Of a stretch of 64,000 nucleotides of DNA, positions 1 to 11,179 are shown in pieces. The translations under genes and the position numbers were made by a program. Origin of the DNA: Myotis daubentonii (lineage: Eukaryota; Chordata; Mammalia; Chiroptera; Vespertilionidae); contig NC_081847.1 of NCBI RefSeq assembly GCF_963259705.1, positions 72,499,754 through 72,563,753 of the forward strand, given 5' to 3'. The notes under the pieces were generated by a model. It was given only the letters and a program-made list of their open reading frames with translations. It ran no database searches and had not been told where the DNA came from. The first letter of the stretch is position 1. Every line of letters begins with the position of its first letter.

Positions 1-718
1 GATGCTTCTTTGTCTCTGTATCTGTTTTTGTTCATCAGTTTATAATGTTCATTATATTCCACAAATGAGTGAGATCATGTGATATTTATCTTTCTCTGAT
101 TGGCTTATTTCGCTTAGCATAATGCTCTCCAGTTCCATCCATGCTATTACAAATGGTAAGAATTCCTTCTTTTTTTACAGCAGCGTAGTATTCCATTGTG
201 TGGATGTACCACAGTTTTTTAATCCTCTCATCTGCTGATGGGCACTTAGGCTGTTTCCAAATCTTAGCTATGGTGAATTGTGCTGCTATGAACATAGGGG
301 TGTATATATCCTTTCTGATTGGTGTTTCTAGTTTCTTGGGATATAGTCCTAGAAGTGGGATTACTGGGTCAAATGGGAGTTCCATTTTTAGTATTTTGAG
401 AAAACTACATATTATTTTCCACAGTGGCTGTACCAGTCATTTATTGATTTGTTGATGATAGCCATTATGACAGGTGTGAGCTATCTCATTGTCATTTTGA
501 TTTGCATCTCTTGGATGATTAGCAACTTTGAGCATGCTTTCATATGTTTCTCGGCCTTCTGCATTGTCAACTTTCGAAAGGTGTCTATTTAAGTCCTTTG
601 CCCATTTTTTGATTGGGTTGTTTATGTTCTTTTTGTTAAGATGTATGAGTTCCCTATAGATTTTGGAGATTAGTCCCTTATCGGATATAACATTGGCCAA
701 TATGTTCTCCCTATTTTT
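1..718 (-). mobile_element. LINE-1, 3' part of ORF2, 5'-truncated and decayed
   Basis: Read on the minus strand, positions 385-86 encode the ORF2 C-terminal region (motifs [28 protein letters not shown]), and 700-437 encode the part upstream of it ([16 protein letters not shown]). L1 ORF2 is the endonuclease/reverse transcriptase of the retrotransposon. Stops and frame changes separate the two blocks, so the copy is dead. The L1 match stops near 718 beside a T run, which I read as the 5' truncation point; the 3' tail lies left of the window. The family is certain; the bat subfamily is not resolved. Confidence 0.9.
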
Positions 719-924
719 TTTTTAATGAATGAAGATTGAGAGGTTCCATTCGATCTGATGTACAATGATAGTCAGGAATAACTCTCAGCTTCAGTTAGCC
801 CACAGATATGACAAATACAACCATATAAAACCATAAGATTGTATCCTATGTCCTTTAATAATCTATAATAGTCTACCTGAGGTTCCAGTTACCACTGAGC
901 TTACATTTAATTCACAGAACCCAA

Positions 925-1028
925 CCACTAATAGGTACACTTATCAAGATTAGGGATCTGTTTTTCCCAAGTACCTAAAACAGGACCTGGCATTAAGCAC
1001 TACTCAATATATATCTGCTTAATGAATA
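925..1028 (+). mobile_element. L2 LINE 3' end fragment
   Basis: The stretch resembles the L2 3' terminus: a phrase like 'cctggcattaagcac', then 'tcaatatatatctg' and the terminal 'aatgaataaa'. It may extend left towards 800. Ancient and non-functional. Confidence 0.6.
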
Positions 1029-2009
1029 AATCTGGATTCCAAACTTGTATCAAAATTAAGGCAATAGCTATAATAGATATTTAAATATTCTTTATGATTG
1101 CTTGATTTAAAAAAAAATAATTTATCCTGTGTGAATGTTAGTGGCATCACAACAACATTATATGGTGCCAGGAAGATGGGGAGTGGAAAGTAACCCCTAT
1201 CTTACTCCCTCACACTTCAACAGCTTCCATGGGTTTATTTTTTTCTAGTCCTTGTGCATTTACTGGTACATCTTGTGCATGATTATGGCCATATTGCGAA
1301 ATTTGAATGTTCACTATGTTGAACATTTTTCCATTTCAATGTGATGTATTTAACTTCTCCATTTCCTGGTCCTCTGATCCCCAGGCACACAGGCCATACT
1401 TTGCTTCCCAGTCATTCTGTTTTGGAGTGAGTTGATTGATTTTCCTAGATGTAAGACAGAAGTTTAGGGTAAAAGGGTGGCCTGGGTCTCTCTAAATAGC
1501 TGGTTAGCAAAGTTTGAACATCTGCTCTCCTTTTCCTTCTCAGCAGATTTGTCAAAGCAAGCAGAGGGGTTTTCATGCCTTCCACTGGTCACAGAACTTC
1601 GCTCAAAATACTGTATCTCTCTGTTCAGCAGGAATAGACCTAAGGGAGGGGCACAGAACAATATGTCCAAATTTGGATGGAAATCTATAAACCCAAAGTT
1701 AGAAGTGGTGGTCATATTTTCCTCCTTGTATTAAAGTTTGAGTCTCAATTTGCTTATTTGCTAACAAGTGGAGATCAATGTGGAGCACATGTGTGTTCCA
1801 TGCCTGCCTAATACCAATCCCATGACAGATCAATAATCAATCAGGGCATGTCCTTCCACTGACCTCTGACATGGCCTTGGAATCTCTCTCATAGCATGCT
1901 TGGTGATCATTTCCAATCGAATGGAATGGGAATAGCATTCAGGATGAGGCCTACCTACCTTCCCAGCCTGTTTTCAGTGCACCGCTGTGGGGTGGGTGAA
2001 GCTCTGTAT
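1029..2009. other. Unassigned sequence
   Basis: No coding exon, RNA gene or repeat is recognised with confidence. Open frames on both strands near 1464-1734 overlap each other and match nothing I know. An A run lies at 1110-1119. Confidence 0.5.
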
Positions 2010-2235
2010 CAGTGGTTCTCAACCTTGGTTGCACATTAGAATCACCTGGGAATCTTTTTAAAATCCTGATTTCTGGGCCTCATCCTCCAGAAATTCTGTT
2101 TCTTTGTTATGGGGTGGGGCCAGAACATTAGTAAGTAACAAAGAAACAAAATTTCCGGAGGATGAACCCCAGAAATCAGGATTTTAAAAAGATTCCCAGG
2201 TGATTCTAATGTGCAGCCAAGGTTGAGAACCACTG
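2010..2235. mobile_element. MER5A-like hAT element rearranged into a near-perfect palindrome
   Basis: The ends carry the MER5A terminal sequence 'cagtggttctcaacc' and its complement. The left half follows MER5A through the 'ggggtggggcc' centre. The right half is an inverted copy of the left half over about 100 bases, with about six mismatches, instead of the normal right half. The loop is about 25 bases (roughly 2110-2135). MER5A is a small non-autonomous hAT-Charlie element without coding capacity. I could not see a clear 8-bp target duplication. Confidence 0.8.
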
Positions 2236-2408
2236 CATTCACTCATAGCTTTGTCCTCCAGAAGCTGTTTTTACTGCACTTACTTGTTTTATTTTGTTCG
2301 TTTTTCTATACTCTGAGCATGTTTCAGTTTTAGATCTTTTTTTACAATAGTTATATTCTTAACAAACTCTGTTGCAATGCCTGCTGGGACCTCAGCATTA
2401 TGGACCAA

Positions 2409-3000
2409 TCCTATATAATAAAAGCCCAGCGACTGAATGACAGAATGACCAGAACAACCCGTCGACCAGTCGCTATGATGTGCACTGATCACCCGGGGGC
2501 AGACCCTCAATGCAGGAGCTTTCCCCTGGTGGTCAGTGTGCTGACCGGGATGAGTGGCTGACCTGGATGAGTGGCTGCTCCCACTGCGAACCCCAGGCTG
2601 GCGGGCAGAAACCCGGGCTGCGATTGTCACCTCCTCGCCCCAGGCTCCTCCTTGCTCCCTGCTGCCTCCTCTAAACTCCTGCAGTCTGCACAGCACCACC
2701 GCCACTGGACTCACAGAGCTGACCAACCCCGGAGGCTGGGAGGCGGGTTCGTGGCTGCTGCAGGACTGAGGCCTACTCCACTACCTCTCAGTGCTGTTGT
2801 CCTTGGGCCCAGCTCAAACTGGGTCCCCTGGACAGGTGAGCGCTCTGGCTCCACAGAAGATGCTGGACCAGGGAGCAGCCACTCAGAGGGCGGGTCCACA
2901 GCTGCTCAGCTTACTGGGATGAGCAGCGCTCCCACAGTGGGCCAATCCCCGCAGGCCATGCCCCCCACCAGTGCACAAATCCTGTGCACCGGGCCTCTAG
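2409..3000 (+). mobile_element. Helibat-type non-autonomous Helitron, complete (592 bp)
   Basis: It begins TCCTATATAATAAAAGCC at 2409 and ends with a short hairpin (GTGCAC...GTGCAC, about 2971-2989) followed by CGGGCCTCTAG at 3000. The flanking bases are A (2408) and T (3001), the known Helitron A|T target. There is no terminal inverted repeat or target duplication, as expected for rolling-circle elements. The interior is GC-rich, with a decayed inverted pair of motifs near 2490-2545. No Rep/helicase coding is present, so it would have depended on an autonomous Helitron. Confidence 0.93.
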
Positions 3001-4059
3001 TAAGAAGATAAAACAGCTGGTCTCAGATTCTGGGGAAACTTCCCAGGTACTCCAGCCCCACTGGGCAGCTGTGTCCGGTTGCTAGTAGATTGAAGCACAG
3101 TTCAGATATGTCTGTATCAAACATGGCAAGTTAAGGGGACTAGAGATGTTGGAAATTAAGACAGACAGCAGGCATAGTTTCCTGAGGGTCCACCTGTCTC
3201 CAGGAAGACCCTCAGGAGTATACAGAGGTGCAGAGAAATGCTCCGTCCTGTGTAACCCGCTGGGTTCAGCAGTCTCCCAGGAGAAACTGTTAGGCACACC
3301 CGTGGCTGTGTTTTCCCCAGGCTCCTGAGTATCAAGATCTCACTAGCTGCAGCTGTTGCTATGCCCTCAGCCCAAAGTGAAGCTTGGACTTCAAAAGACC
3401 TACGGAGATTGTATCTAGGTAGGTGTGGGCAAGGTGGGTGTTGAGAATAGCCTTGGCCACTCCCTTCTCTCCAGCTGTTTGGTCCCTGAATGAGATGGAC
3501 TTGTGCTCTCCCTGGAGCCTTCAGGAACTGGCCCCAAGAGCCATGGTCTAGGACCCTAGTCCTGCCACTCCTAGCATCAGGCATGTTGTACTCGGTGAGG
3601 CTTAGCTGCTCTCTTTGTCCTTTCCCGCCTTCTGAGTAAATGTGCTATTGGCAATGCTGTAAGGCAGTTCTTTCTAATGACTGTGCTGCTACTTGGAGTA
3701 AGGGGCCAGTTCTGTGGAGGGAGGAAGATGCCAGAGGTGAGAAAGTCTAACTAATCACCCATCGAGAGAGTTTTCGTGATTGTGACTAAAACACAGCAGC
3801 ACCGCAGGAACACGGAGAGCGCACAGAGCCACGGGACCACAGAGCACGTGCAGGGCCCCAGGAACACGGAGCATGGGTAGAGGTTTCAAGACAGTATTGG
3901 AACTGCCCTTCAGGATCATATAGTATATCACCAGCTCTGTGCACTTCCCACCAACAAATGCACTCTGTAATTTCAGACTTCCCCAGGAATTTTTTATAAC
4001 AATATTACAGAAAGTCTGGGTATAAGGGGACAGCATCACCTATAATCGCTTCTCCTAGC
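3001..4059. other. Unassigned sequence
   Basis: Open frames here are short, overlapping and unrecognised. A purine-rich stretch at about 3790-3880 contains 'ggaacacggag' twice, a weak local duplication. No convincing splice-bounded exon is seen. Confidence 0.45.
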
Positions 4060-4325
4060 ACAATTATTCTGCCTTGTATTTTATCTCTGTTAATATGCAT
4101 GCATCTTTCACCTACCTAATTACAATTACATAAAATTTGCTATCGTACTTTTTCATTAAGTGTTTTATCACAATCATGAAGCTCTTATAGCACCATGGAA
4201 ACAGCTTATCTTTTTTAATGACGGCATAATTGTCCATTGAGTGTACATATACTCTAGTTTACTTATTCATTCCTCTATTGTGTTTCCATATTTCTGATAA
4301 CTCTGTAATGAACCTCGTGCATATG
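4060..4325 (-). mobile_element. Ancient L1 (L1M-type) fragment
   Basis: An antisense order typical of old mammalian L1 3' ends is visible: 'tttttcattaagtg', then 'cataattgtccattgagtg', 'tttacttattcattcc' and 'gtaatgaacc'. Highly diverged. Confidence 0.55.
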
Positions 4326-4334
4326 GTGGCATTG

Positions 4335-4470
4335 TGTCCCAGTAGAAAGAATATGGCCTTCCGATCAGATGGACCTGGATTCAAATCCCAGTTCTAACAT
4401 TAACTAGATGGAAGGCTTTTGGGCCAATTAACGCTCTGAAACTGAGTTATCTTATGTGCTTAAACTTTTA
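4335..4470 (+). mobile_element. MIR SINE
   Basis: It matches the MIR core: 'gacctggattcaaatcccag', 'taacattaactagatgg', 'gggccaattaacgctctgaa'. This is an ancient tRNA-derived SINE, with no function implied. Confidence 0.75.
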
Positions 4471-4527
4471 AAAATTCATGTAAGAGAATTAGTATTCAAG
4501 CCTACAATTTAGGAGTATTGTAAGAAT

Positions 4528-4740
4528 TAGCTATACAGTAATTCCTCACTTAACATCATCAATAAGTTCTGCAGCTTTAAGCGAAATGCATTTGACAAAA
4601 CCAATCTTGCCATAGGCTAAATGATAGAAACAAGAGTTAAGTTCCTATAGCATCTCATCAACATTATAAGATAGTGATACTGAACAAAATGATGTTATTT
4701 GAGGACCTGCGGTATGTTGCAGTCATAGCTACCTAGCAGC
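4528..4740 (+). mobile_element. Possible ancient DNA transposon, family not named
   Basis: The stretch starts 'cagtaattcctcacttaac' and continues 'tttaagcgaaatgc' and 'aacaagagttaagttcctat', wording I associate with an old interspersed mammalian repeat. I cannot name the family safely. Confidence 0.35.
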
Positions 4741-5317
4741 CATTCAATGTCATGGTTGTTTTACTTTCTCCTCTACTTGGTGTACTTGGTGTATTTCTAT
4801 GTTAGAAATTCCCCCCCATGAAATTACAGGGTTGAAGAGTCACTTTTGTGACTCTCGATATATATTGACAGATTGTTCTCCAAGTGTGATCATGTGCTTT
4901 GAGCCTCGTGGTTTTTTAAATGCCAATCACTGTGTCTGGGAAGCAGGCCTTTGGCAGCTCACCAGAGATTTATGTCAGCTTTCATGATGCCCTCAGAGCA
5001 GGCGGATGTGTGAAGAGCTTATCACATGTTGGCAGATCCATTTACGCTCTCCAAGGACATGCCAGAAACACTCTTGCTTCAGCAACTCATTGCTCACTTC
5101 CCCTCCCCTAGGCCCTTTAAGTGCCTTGGCCTTCAATAATCTCCAAGAAGGTCCTGGGGACCCCATGGAACTCTGAGCTGGAGGACTCAAAGCAAGGTTC
5201 CCAGAGGCTCTGCCACCAGCGGACTGTGATACATCACCAGTCACACCTCCCACAGCCTCAATGAGCTCATCTGTGAAAGAGAAGTTTGAGGCATTTGGGC
5301 TCTGAAGCCAAACCACT
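4741..5317. other. Unassigned sequence
   Basis: No repeat or gene is recognised. A 107-codon minus-strand open frame (4993-5316) matches nothing known to me and has no supporting context. Confidence 0.45.
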
Positions 5318-5468
5318 AGGAGTGTGTTCTCCTGTCATCAGCATCCTCTGGGAGCTCTTCAGAAATGCACCATCTCGGGCTCCACCCCAGACCTGCTGAG
5401 GCAGGGTTGGCATTGTTATAGGGTCCCTAGGTGACCTCTCTGCACATTAAAGTTTGACAAGCGCAGCA
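5318..5468 (+). mobile_element. MER5A hAT-Charlie fragment
   Basis: The order 'gggagctcttcagaaatgca', 'ggctccaccccagacctgct', 'gcacattaaagtttgacaag' follows MER5A. It is older and more diverged than the palindromic copy at 2010-2235. Confidence 0.8.
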
Positions 5469-5769
5469 TGAAATTACCTGTGAGCCAAGATTTTCTATCC
5501 TGTTGGGAACATCTGGGAGCCCCAATTTTAGAACCATGGTCTCCCTGCACTAGGCCTGCACTGAGTCAAGAATTCCCTAACCTGCATGAGGTTCCTCCCC
5601 TGCCCATCTGTGGACTAGATGCCACTTCTTATGGGTCAGGGTCATAGCAACCAATACTTTCCTCCCTGAGGGGCCAGAGCCATTTTGCTGAAACACAGAT
5701 CTTACTAATCACTATATTCCCTAAAATCCATCCCCAGATCCCAATGTCTCTCAAGATAGAATCTGAATC

Positions 5770-6180
5770 ATTTTGAAGTTGACCAGCAGGTTCCTCAATG
5801 AATGGCCTCCCCAGCATCCTCTCCTGTTTTTATTCCCGCCTCCCCAAATCCACAGGCTTTACTTGTCATCCATACCACACTGTCCTTGTCCTCGTCTTCC
5901 CTTTCTCTAGGATGCTCTCCCAATGCCTCCCTTCTTAGAGTGAAGTCTGTGAGCCCCTCCGCACCTCAAGGGCTCGAGGACCCTTTCAGGGAGACTGTTT
6001 CTCTGAACCACCTGGAGGAGAGCTTCCTTCTTGTTATGTTACGATAGCACATACTGCCCTGTGCTCTGATTGCTTAATTTCTATATCTGTATACAGTGAG
6101 GCTCAGAATTCTCAGACTTCCAAGAGCATATTTCATTCCCTGTTGAGATTCTAGGACCTGGCACCTGGTAGCCCTCCATG
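5770..6180 (+). mobile_element. L2 LINE 3' region, diverged
   Basis: A pyrimidine-rich stretch with L2-like order (lymphocyte-style 'ctttctctaggatgctctcc', then 'tagcacatactgccctg' and 'ctaggacctggcacctgg') suggests an L2 3' fragment. It is not sharply bounded. Confidence 0.45.
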
Positions 6181-6629
6181 GAAGCCAGTGGCGCGGACAA
6201 CTTCCCTTCCACTCTCAGTCTCCCCACCCTTCTCTGCCTGCCCTCTGGCTCTGGAGATTGACTCTCAGACATCACTGAGCTGCCTTGCCTTTTTCGCTTC
6301 TGTTCAGCTGAAGGGCTCCCTGCAGCAGATAGAAGGTGGGGAGAAAGGAAAGGTCGTTATTGCTCAGCTCCCTCAGGGAAGGTCCAGGCTCCTCTCAAGG
6401 TGGCCTTCTGAGTTCTGGGACCTGCTCCATCCTCCATCCATCTCTCCCGTACTGAACCTCCACCCTCTCCAACTATGCCTCCTTTCCCTCACCCTGCCAA
6501 CAGGGTCAACACTTCCTCCTTGAATTATCCATCGTTTCCTGCTGGGACCCCACTGAGACCCCTGTCACCATTGCCACGTACCATTCAGAGTGGACTTGAT
6601 CTCAAGCCCCAAAACTCCATCAAGCAAGG
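6181..6629. other. Unassigned sequence
   Basis: Pyrimidine-rich, no recognised repeat. The 111-codon plus-strand open frame at 6188-6523 is low-complexity Leu/Ser/Pro and looks incidental. Confidence 0.45.
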
Positions 6630-6762
6630 ATGATCCCCATTAATATGGAGGCTTAGGGAGACGATATAATTTGCCAAAGATTGCACAACTAGTAAGTAAA
6701 ATCTGAATTCCTGCCACGTTGGATTATAAAACCTATCCACTTAACTAGTCAGCCATAGTGCT
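6630..6762 (-). mobile_element. MIR SINE
   Basis: Antisense MIR order: 'ccccattaatatggaggctt', 'tttgccaaagattgcac', 'aactagtaagtaaaatc', 'cttaactagtcagcc'. Confidence 0.7.
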
Positions 6763-6902
6763 TCCTCCACAGGCACTCAATGATCATGGAATCGATCTGA
6801 ACTCCCAGTCATGGTCAGTCCACCTGACTGGGATGATCAAGAGCTCGCAGATGGGACTTAAAGAGGCAGCCTTGAGACAGAGAGGGAGACAGAGGTCTGG
6901 AG

Positions 6903-7043
6903 CCAGCTAGAACTGTCTTCCCAGCTAGAACAGTCTTCCCAGCTAGAACTGTCTTCCCAGCTAGAACTGTCTTCCCAGCTAGAACTGTCTTCCCAGCTAG
7001 AACTGTCTTCCCAGCTAGAACTGTCTTCCCAGCTAGAACTGTC
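6903..7043. repeat. 18-bp minisatellite, about 8 copies
   Basis: Units of 'ccagctagaactgtcttc' start at 6903, 6921, 6939, 6957, 6975, 6993, 7011 and 7029. Seven are identical over the part present; the second carries one T-to-A change. Because 18 is divisible by 3, the minus strand reads a VLAGKT hexapeptide repeat (open frame 7045-6815). With no coding context this is a repeat artefact rather than a gene. Confidence 0.97.
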
Positions 7044-7388
7044 AAGTCTTTGAGGAGTGCCTTTCAGTCAGAACAAGGGCCGGAGCAGGGAGAGATCAGG
7101 TGGGGACACATGGGGGAGCTTCATGGTCCTCAGCAGAGGTGGTTTCATCATCATGATTCTGTTTGCAAATCCCATTCAACCTGAATATCTCTGCAGCTGA
7201 GTGGACGCATTCAAAGTGTTGACCTCCCCTCTTATGCAGCTGAATGGCGTGCATGACCCAGTGGCTTCGGGAGGGTTCTGACATGCGTTTCTGACACAAA
7301 TATGCCCTGTCTGGTATGTCAGCATCAAAGGAAAATTGCAGGAGGCAAATTGGGTTAATATGTCTCAATACTGGTAAAAAGTGTCCCA
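7044..7388. other. Unassigned sequence
   Basis: No repeat or exon is recognised. A minus-strand 97-codon open frame (7096-7389) has no recognisable domain. Confidence 0.4.
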
Positions 7389-7631
7389 TTTCAAATCAAT
7401 TTTGAGCTGGGCCAGTGTGACTCAGTGGTTGAGTGTCAACCCATGAACCGAGAGGTCACCAGTTCAATTCCCAGTCAGGGCACATACCTAGGTTGTGGGC
7501 TACATCCCCAGTAGGGGGCATGCAGGAGGCAGCTGATCTATGTTTCTCATCTTTGTTTCTATCTCTCTCTTCCTCTCCCTCTCTCTCCAAAATCAATAAA
7601 AAACAAACATTTTCTTTTTCAAGTCAATTTT
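7389..7631 (+). mobile_element. Ves SINE with 15-bp target-site duplication
   Basis: The body (7404-7616) has a tRNA-like head with an A-box region ('ctcagtggttgagtg') and B box ('agttcaattccc'), then the Ves tail (catgcaggaggcagctgat, CT-rich, 'aatcaataaaaaac'). Flanking copies 'tttcaaatcaatttt' (7389-7403) and 'tttcaagtcaatttt' (7617-7631) differ at one base. Such SINEs are transcribed by RNA polymerase III and mobilised by L1. The body keeps a CTCF-core-like CCAGTAGGGGGC at 7508-7519. Confidence 0.95.
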
Positions 7632-8065
7632 GCAAAAAAAACACAACACAAACACTACTTTTCAAACATCTGCAGAGCAATGTCAAAATGGGCAGAGCTC
7701 CCTATAAACAACCATGGCAGTTTATGAAGTTTCACATTTTTAAATCAATTATTATCTTTAAATAACAAAGGAAACCTATCCTGGGCCATAGGATGACGGC
7801 TTCTATCATCAAAGTGTGGGCAGCAGTGCCCAGTGACCAAGTTCAATTTGTGGTTTCAATCCCAGGAGAGCAAGTCCACCCCCCAGTGGTCACCCCTCAC
7901 CCTCGGGGCAGTGCCTCTCCTATGGGCGTCCTTGGGATCCTGCGCCTGGATGTCCACACACTTATGCTCGGGGGTGTCCAAGTGTTTGAGCTTGAGAAAT
8001 ACTGGAAGATGAAAAGACTTTTCCCTTTTCTTTTTCTTTTTTTTACACTTTTTGCTCCAAAGTGA
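7632..8065. other. Unassigned sequence
   Basis: No repeat or gene is recognised. Positions 7785-7990 are GC-richer and contain 'cccctcaccctcggggc', which may be a decayed element. Confidence 0.4.
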
Positions 8066-8335
8066 CTTTTAAAGAAGTCTTTATTGTTGAAAGTATTACA
8101 TATGTCCCCTTTTCCACCCCATTGATCTTTTCTGGCCCTCCCCTGCTCTCGCTCCCAGGCCTTCACCACCCTAGTGTCTGAGTCCCATGGGTTATGCATA
8201 AATGCATACAAGTTCATTGGTTGATCTCTTCCCACCCACCCACCCTACCCTGCCTTCCCTCTTAGAGTCTGCAGTCTGTTTCATGCTTCTATGTCTCCGA
8301 ATCTATTTTTGTTTAGTCCTCAACTCCCATGGTAC
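8066..8335 (-). mobile_element. Bat L1 3' UTR, 5'-truncated
   Basis: It carries the antisense version of the 3' UTR seen in the sense L1 at 28296-28565: 'tattgttgaaagtattacat', 'ggccttcaccaccctag', 'gttatgcataaatgcatac'. Non-coding remnant. Confidence 0.8.
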
Positions 8336-8599
8336 TTTTTTAAGCTTAATAAATTCTTGTTATTGTAAGTGCTCAACAGAAAGTTCTAGAAAGGAAGCAA
8401 AAAGAGAGGACAGGAGGGAGAGTAGATCTGACCATCCAAATCAGCTGCTTGCCAACCTAGCTGAGCTTTCAAACCAGAGCTTTGCAAAGACAGGGAGGTC
8501 GGGGTCCTCCTTAAAGATAATGAGTCAGAGTCAGGGGCAGGGCCAGGCAGTACTTATAATTGGAACCCAGGAGAGCCCCTTGTGCAGCCAGATTTTAGA
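8336..8599. other. Unassigned sequence
   Basis: Purine-rich, nothing recognised. Contains an AP-1-like 'atgagtcag' near 8520, not interpretable alone. Confidence 0.4.
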
Positions 8600-9128
8600 G
8601 CCACTGTGGGGAATCTCTCTGGACTACCTTGGCCCTGGTTGGGGTCTCACCTTCTCTAAGACTCCTGCTTCCAGCTCCTGCTTGATCTTCCTGTGCTTGG
8701 TCATCTTTCTCTGAAATCCACCTTTCACATCAACCATGAGAGCAACTTATTAAATACACAGGCCAGCAAACGTGGACAACCTTTCACCAGCAGAGCGGAG
8801 TGTGGGCTCTTCAATGGAGCACCTGGGCTGCTCCCTGACCCCCATGTCCTCTTTATTCTCCTTCCTGGACATCTGCTTCCATCCCTGTGTTTCAACTGCA
8901 CTGAACCACTCACTGGCAGCTCCATGCAGAAGCTGCTCTTTTCCTGTGAACTTGTTTATGTTGATACTTTGCCTTCAAGCCCCCTCTCCTTCACCCACTT
9001 CCTGTTCGCTGGGGTAATACTTGCTTGTCAGTCATCTCAATTGTTACCCCTTTTCAAGAATTTCTTTTCACCTCCTCCAAGTGGTATATGCACTCCCCCA
9101 TGCATTATTCTGTCATTACATTGTAGTG

Positions 9129-9174
<46 letters not shown>

Positions 9175-9245
9175 CTCAAGGCAGAGACTTTGTCTTATTT
9201 ACCAGTTTCCACAATACCTAGAACAATGCCTGCCACATGGTGGAT
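8600..9245 (+). mobile_element. L2 LINE 3' region containing a (TG)n tract
   Basis: The 3' part after the microsatellite reads like the L2 end: 'aaggcagagactttgtctta', 'caatacctagaacaatgcct', 'gccacatggtggatgcac'. The part left of about 8890 is weaker. The TG repeat at 9130-9172 expanded inside the element. Confidence 0.65.
9130..9172. repeat. (TG)n microsatellite
   Basis: About 21 uninterrupted TG dinucleotides lie inside an L2 fragment. Cys/Val runs in overlapping open frames come from this repeat. Confidence 0.98.
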
Positions 9246-10379
9246 GCACAGTGGGATGACTTTATTTGTCCTTTCTTTCCCCCCAAAATTAATCTGTCCA
9301 ATTTTAGCTGGAGCATTAAGTTACTTAATGTCAAAGAAATATGGAAAAGGAAAACTCGCCCATTTTCTTTTGCCAAGTTCTCTTCTATCCTTGGCTGTCC
9401 ACCTAAATCCATCCTCTTTCTGCATGCCTCACAGACATGCCCCTCTCTGTAGCTTGGGATTCTCCCTGCGTAATATCTTGATGCCGGCTCAGATTCCCTC
9501 CTGCATTCTTGCCTTGAAAATAATGTTGCTAACGGCTGTTTGATGTCTGTGTCCTCACCTGGAGAAGAACAAAATACCCCTGTGGCTGCAGTGGCCAAGT
9601 CTATTCTGCCATGCCCAGGAGCACTGCAGTTCACTATGATTGCGCTGCGCTTGGCGTGGTCTGATGGCTGCCACATCATCCCCATAGACGTGAATCGGAT
9701 GACACCAGTCAGTCATGCCAGAATGTCAGTCACCGTGTACATGAGAAAGTCATCCCCAAATCAGGCCCTGAGTTGGTCGTCGTGCCTGCGGTTGAGGCTT
9801 TTAAAACACAGTGTTCCCTCTCTACCACCGGCACAGTCCATTGAACCAGAATCACTCAGATGAGGAGCCCGAGGGAGGCATGAGTTGTCAATTACTAACC
9901 CAGTGTTTCCTGCCAGAGGCTCAGGAACCCATTGGTGGGAGTCATATATCCTGACCTATAGGAGTCCTAGGGTGGCAATGCCCTTGGTATAAGCTTGAAA
10001 GCTGCAATGCTGGCTTTAAGTTTCTATTAGTAAATTGAGGGTATTTGTTTGCACAGAGAAAGTGCACCTGTGACATTGGATTCCAGCTGAGGAAAGCAAG
10101 GTTTTCTTTGTTGATGTTGGGAAAAGCCTGAGTGTCCAAAGTCACTGATATGGCAGGAACAAATATGTTTCCTGAGGCAAAAAGCCACTTTGAGATGGGT
10201 CCCTTCGGCATTTCGATAACATCTGGTGAGTTCAGCAGGTGCCAAATGAATAGGGACACATAGGGGGCTACATTGGAGTTTAGCACAAACTTTAAATTTG
10301 TTATAAAAAGTTAGTTGTTTATGTTTATCAAATGTAATAATAGTCACAAAGAAAACAATTTTAATTACTAGATTCTCAC
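9246..10379. other. Unassigned sequence
   Basis: No repeat is recognised over more than a kilobase. Open frames at 9218-9685 (minus) and 9540-9863 (plus) overlap antiparallel and match nothing I know. A single-copy region without supported exons. Confidence 0.45.
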
Positions 10380-10720
10380 ATTTTCATTTTTCCGTGTTTT
10401 ATTCTAGTCCCTGTCTGTATGCATATGAAATTTTTATATACTTGTAATTATTGCACCTCTATAATTGTAAGTGCTTTTTCCTCACTTAAAAGTATATCAC
10501 AGTTACATTCCTCGCATTTTAATGGTTGCACAATGCCCCATCAAGTAGCACTACCAGGATTTATTAACCGCCCCACAAGGCATTCGCAGTCTCCAATATT
10601 TCTCTATTATAAATGAAGCTTCAATGAACATCTTCATGCATTTGCTTTTTTTCAATCTTTACATTGTTTCCTTTAGATAAATTTCCAGAACTATGATCAG
10701 GATGTCCAAGAACATAGCCA
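10380..10720 (-). mobile_element. Ancient L1 (L1M-type) fragment
   Basis: Antisense L1 order: 'attttaatggttgcacaatg', 'tctattataaatgaagcttc', 'aatgaacatcttcatgc', 'gataaatttccagaact'. Confidence 0.7.
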
Positions 10721-10889
10721 CGTGGCATCATTCTGGGTTTATGCTGAGTTTACACTTTAGTGGTGCATCGCATCAACCCATGCTCTGGTCAAAAGGGCTG
10801 TATAAGCACAGAGGCCTCAGCTGGAAGGAGGCCAAGGCAAGAGTGTACTTGGCACAAGGTTAGGATAGGTTCAGGGCATGGCAGAAGAG

Positions 10890-11035
10890 ACAGTGGACTA
10901 TGAACCCTGTGGTAAAGAGAGATCTAGTCTGACTTTGCCACCAGTCCCTCGGTGATGTTGTGTAAGTCATTCTTTGGGGCCCGATCGCCTGTCTGTACAT
11001 GGAGAGAACAATGATGACTCTGGCCAGTTGGTAAC
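10890..11035 (+). mobile_element. MIR SINE, diverged
   Basis: MIR-like order: 'gactatgaaccctg', 'ctgactttgccaccagtc', 'gtgatgttgtgtaagtcatt', 'ctgtctgtacatggagagaa'. Confidence 0.55.
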
Positions 11036-11179
11036 CTAGACCTTGCCTGTGATGGGTGAGAAAGATCCTGATAATACCTGGCATGGAATGGACTCATCTC
11101 CAATCCCTTTCACTCTCTGCTCCTCTACACAAAACACACAGACCATGGGCAGTCTTCAAAGTGCCGCTTCCAACACATT

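Noticed and set aside
2289..3011. Overlapping open frames of about 145 codons on both strands
   Set aside because: They lie within the GC-rich non-coding Helitron at 2409-3000.
6815..7045. Hexapeptide-repeat protein on the minus strand
   Set aside because: A direct consequence of an 18-bp tandem repeat; no promoter, domain or exon context.
8693..9543. Cys/Val-rich open frames
   Set aside because: Products of the (TG)n repeat at 9130-9172 read in three frames.
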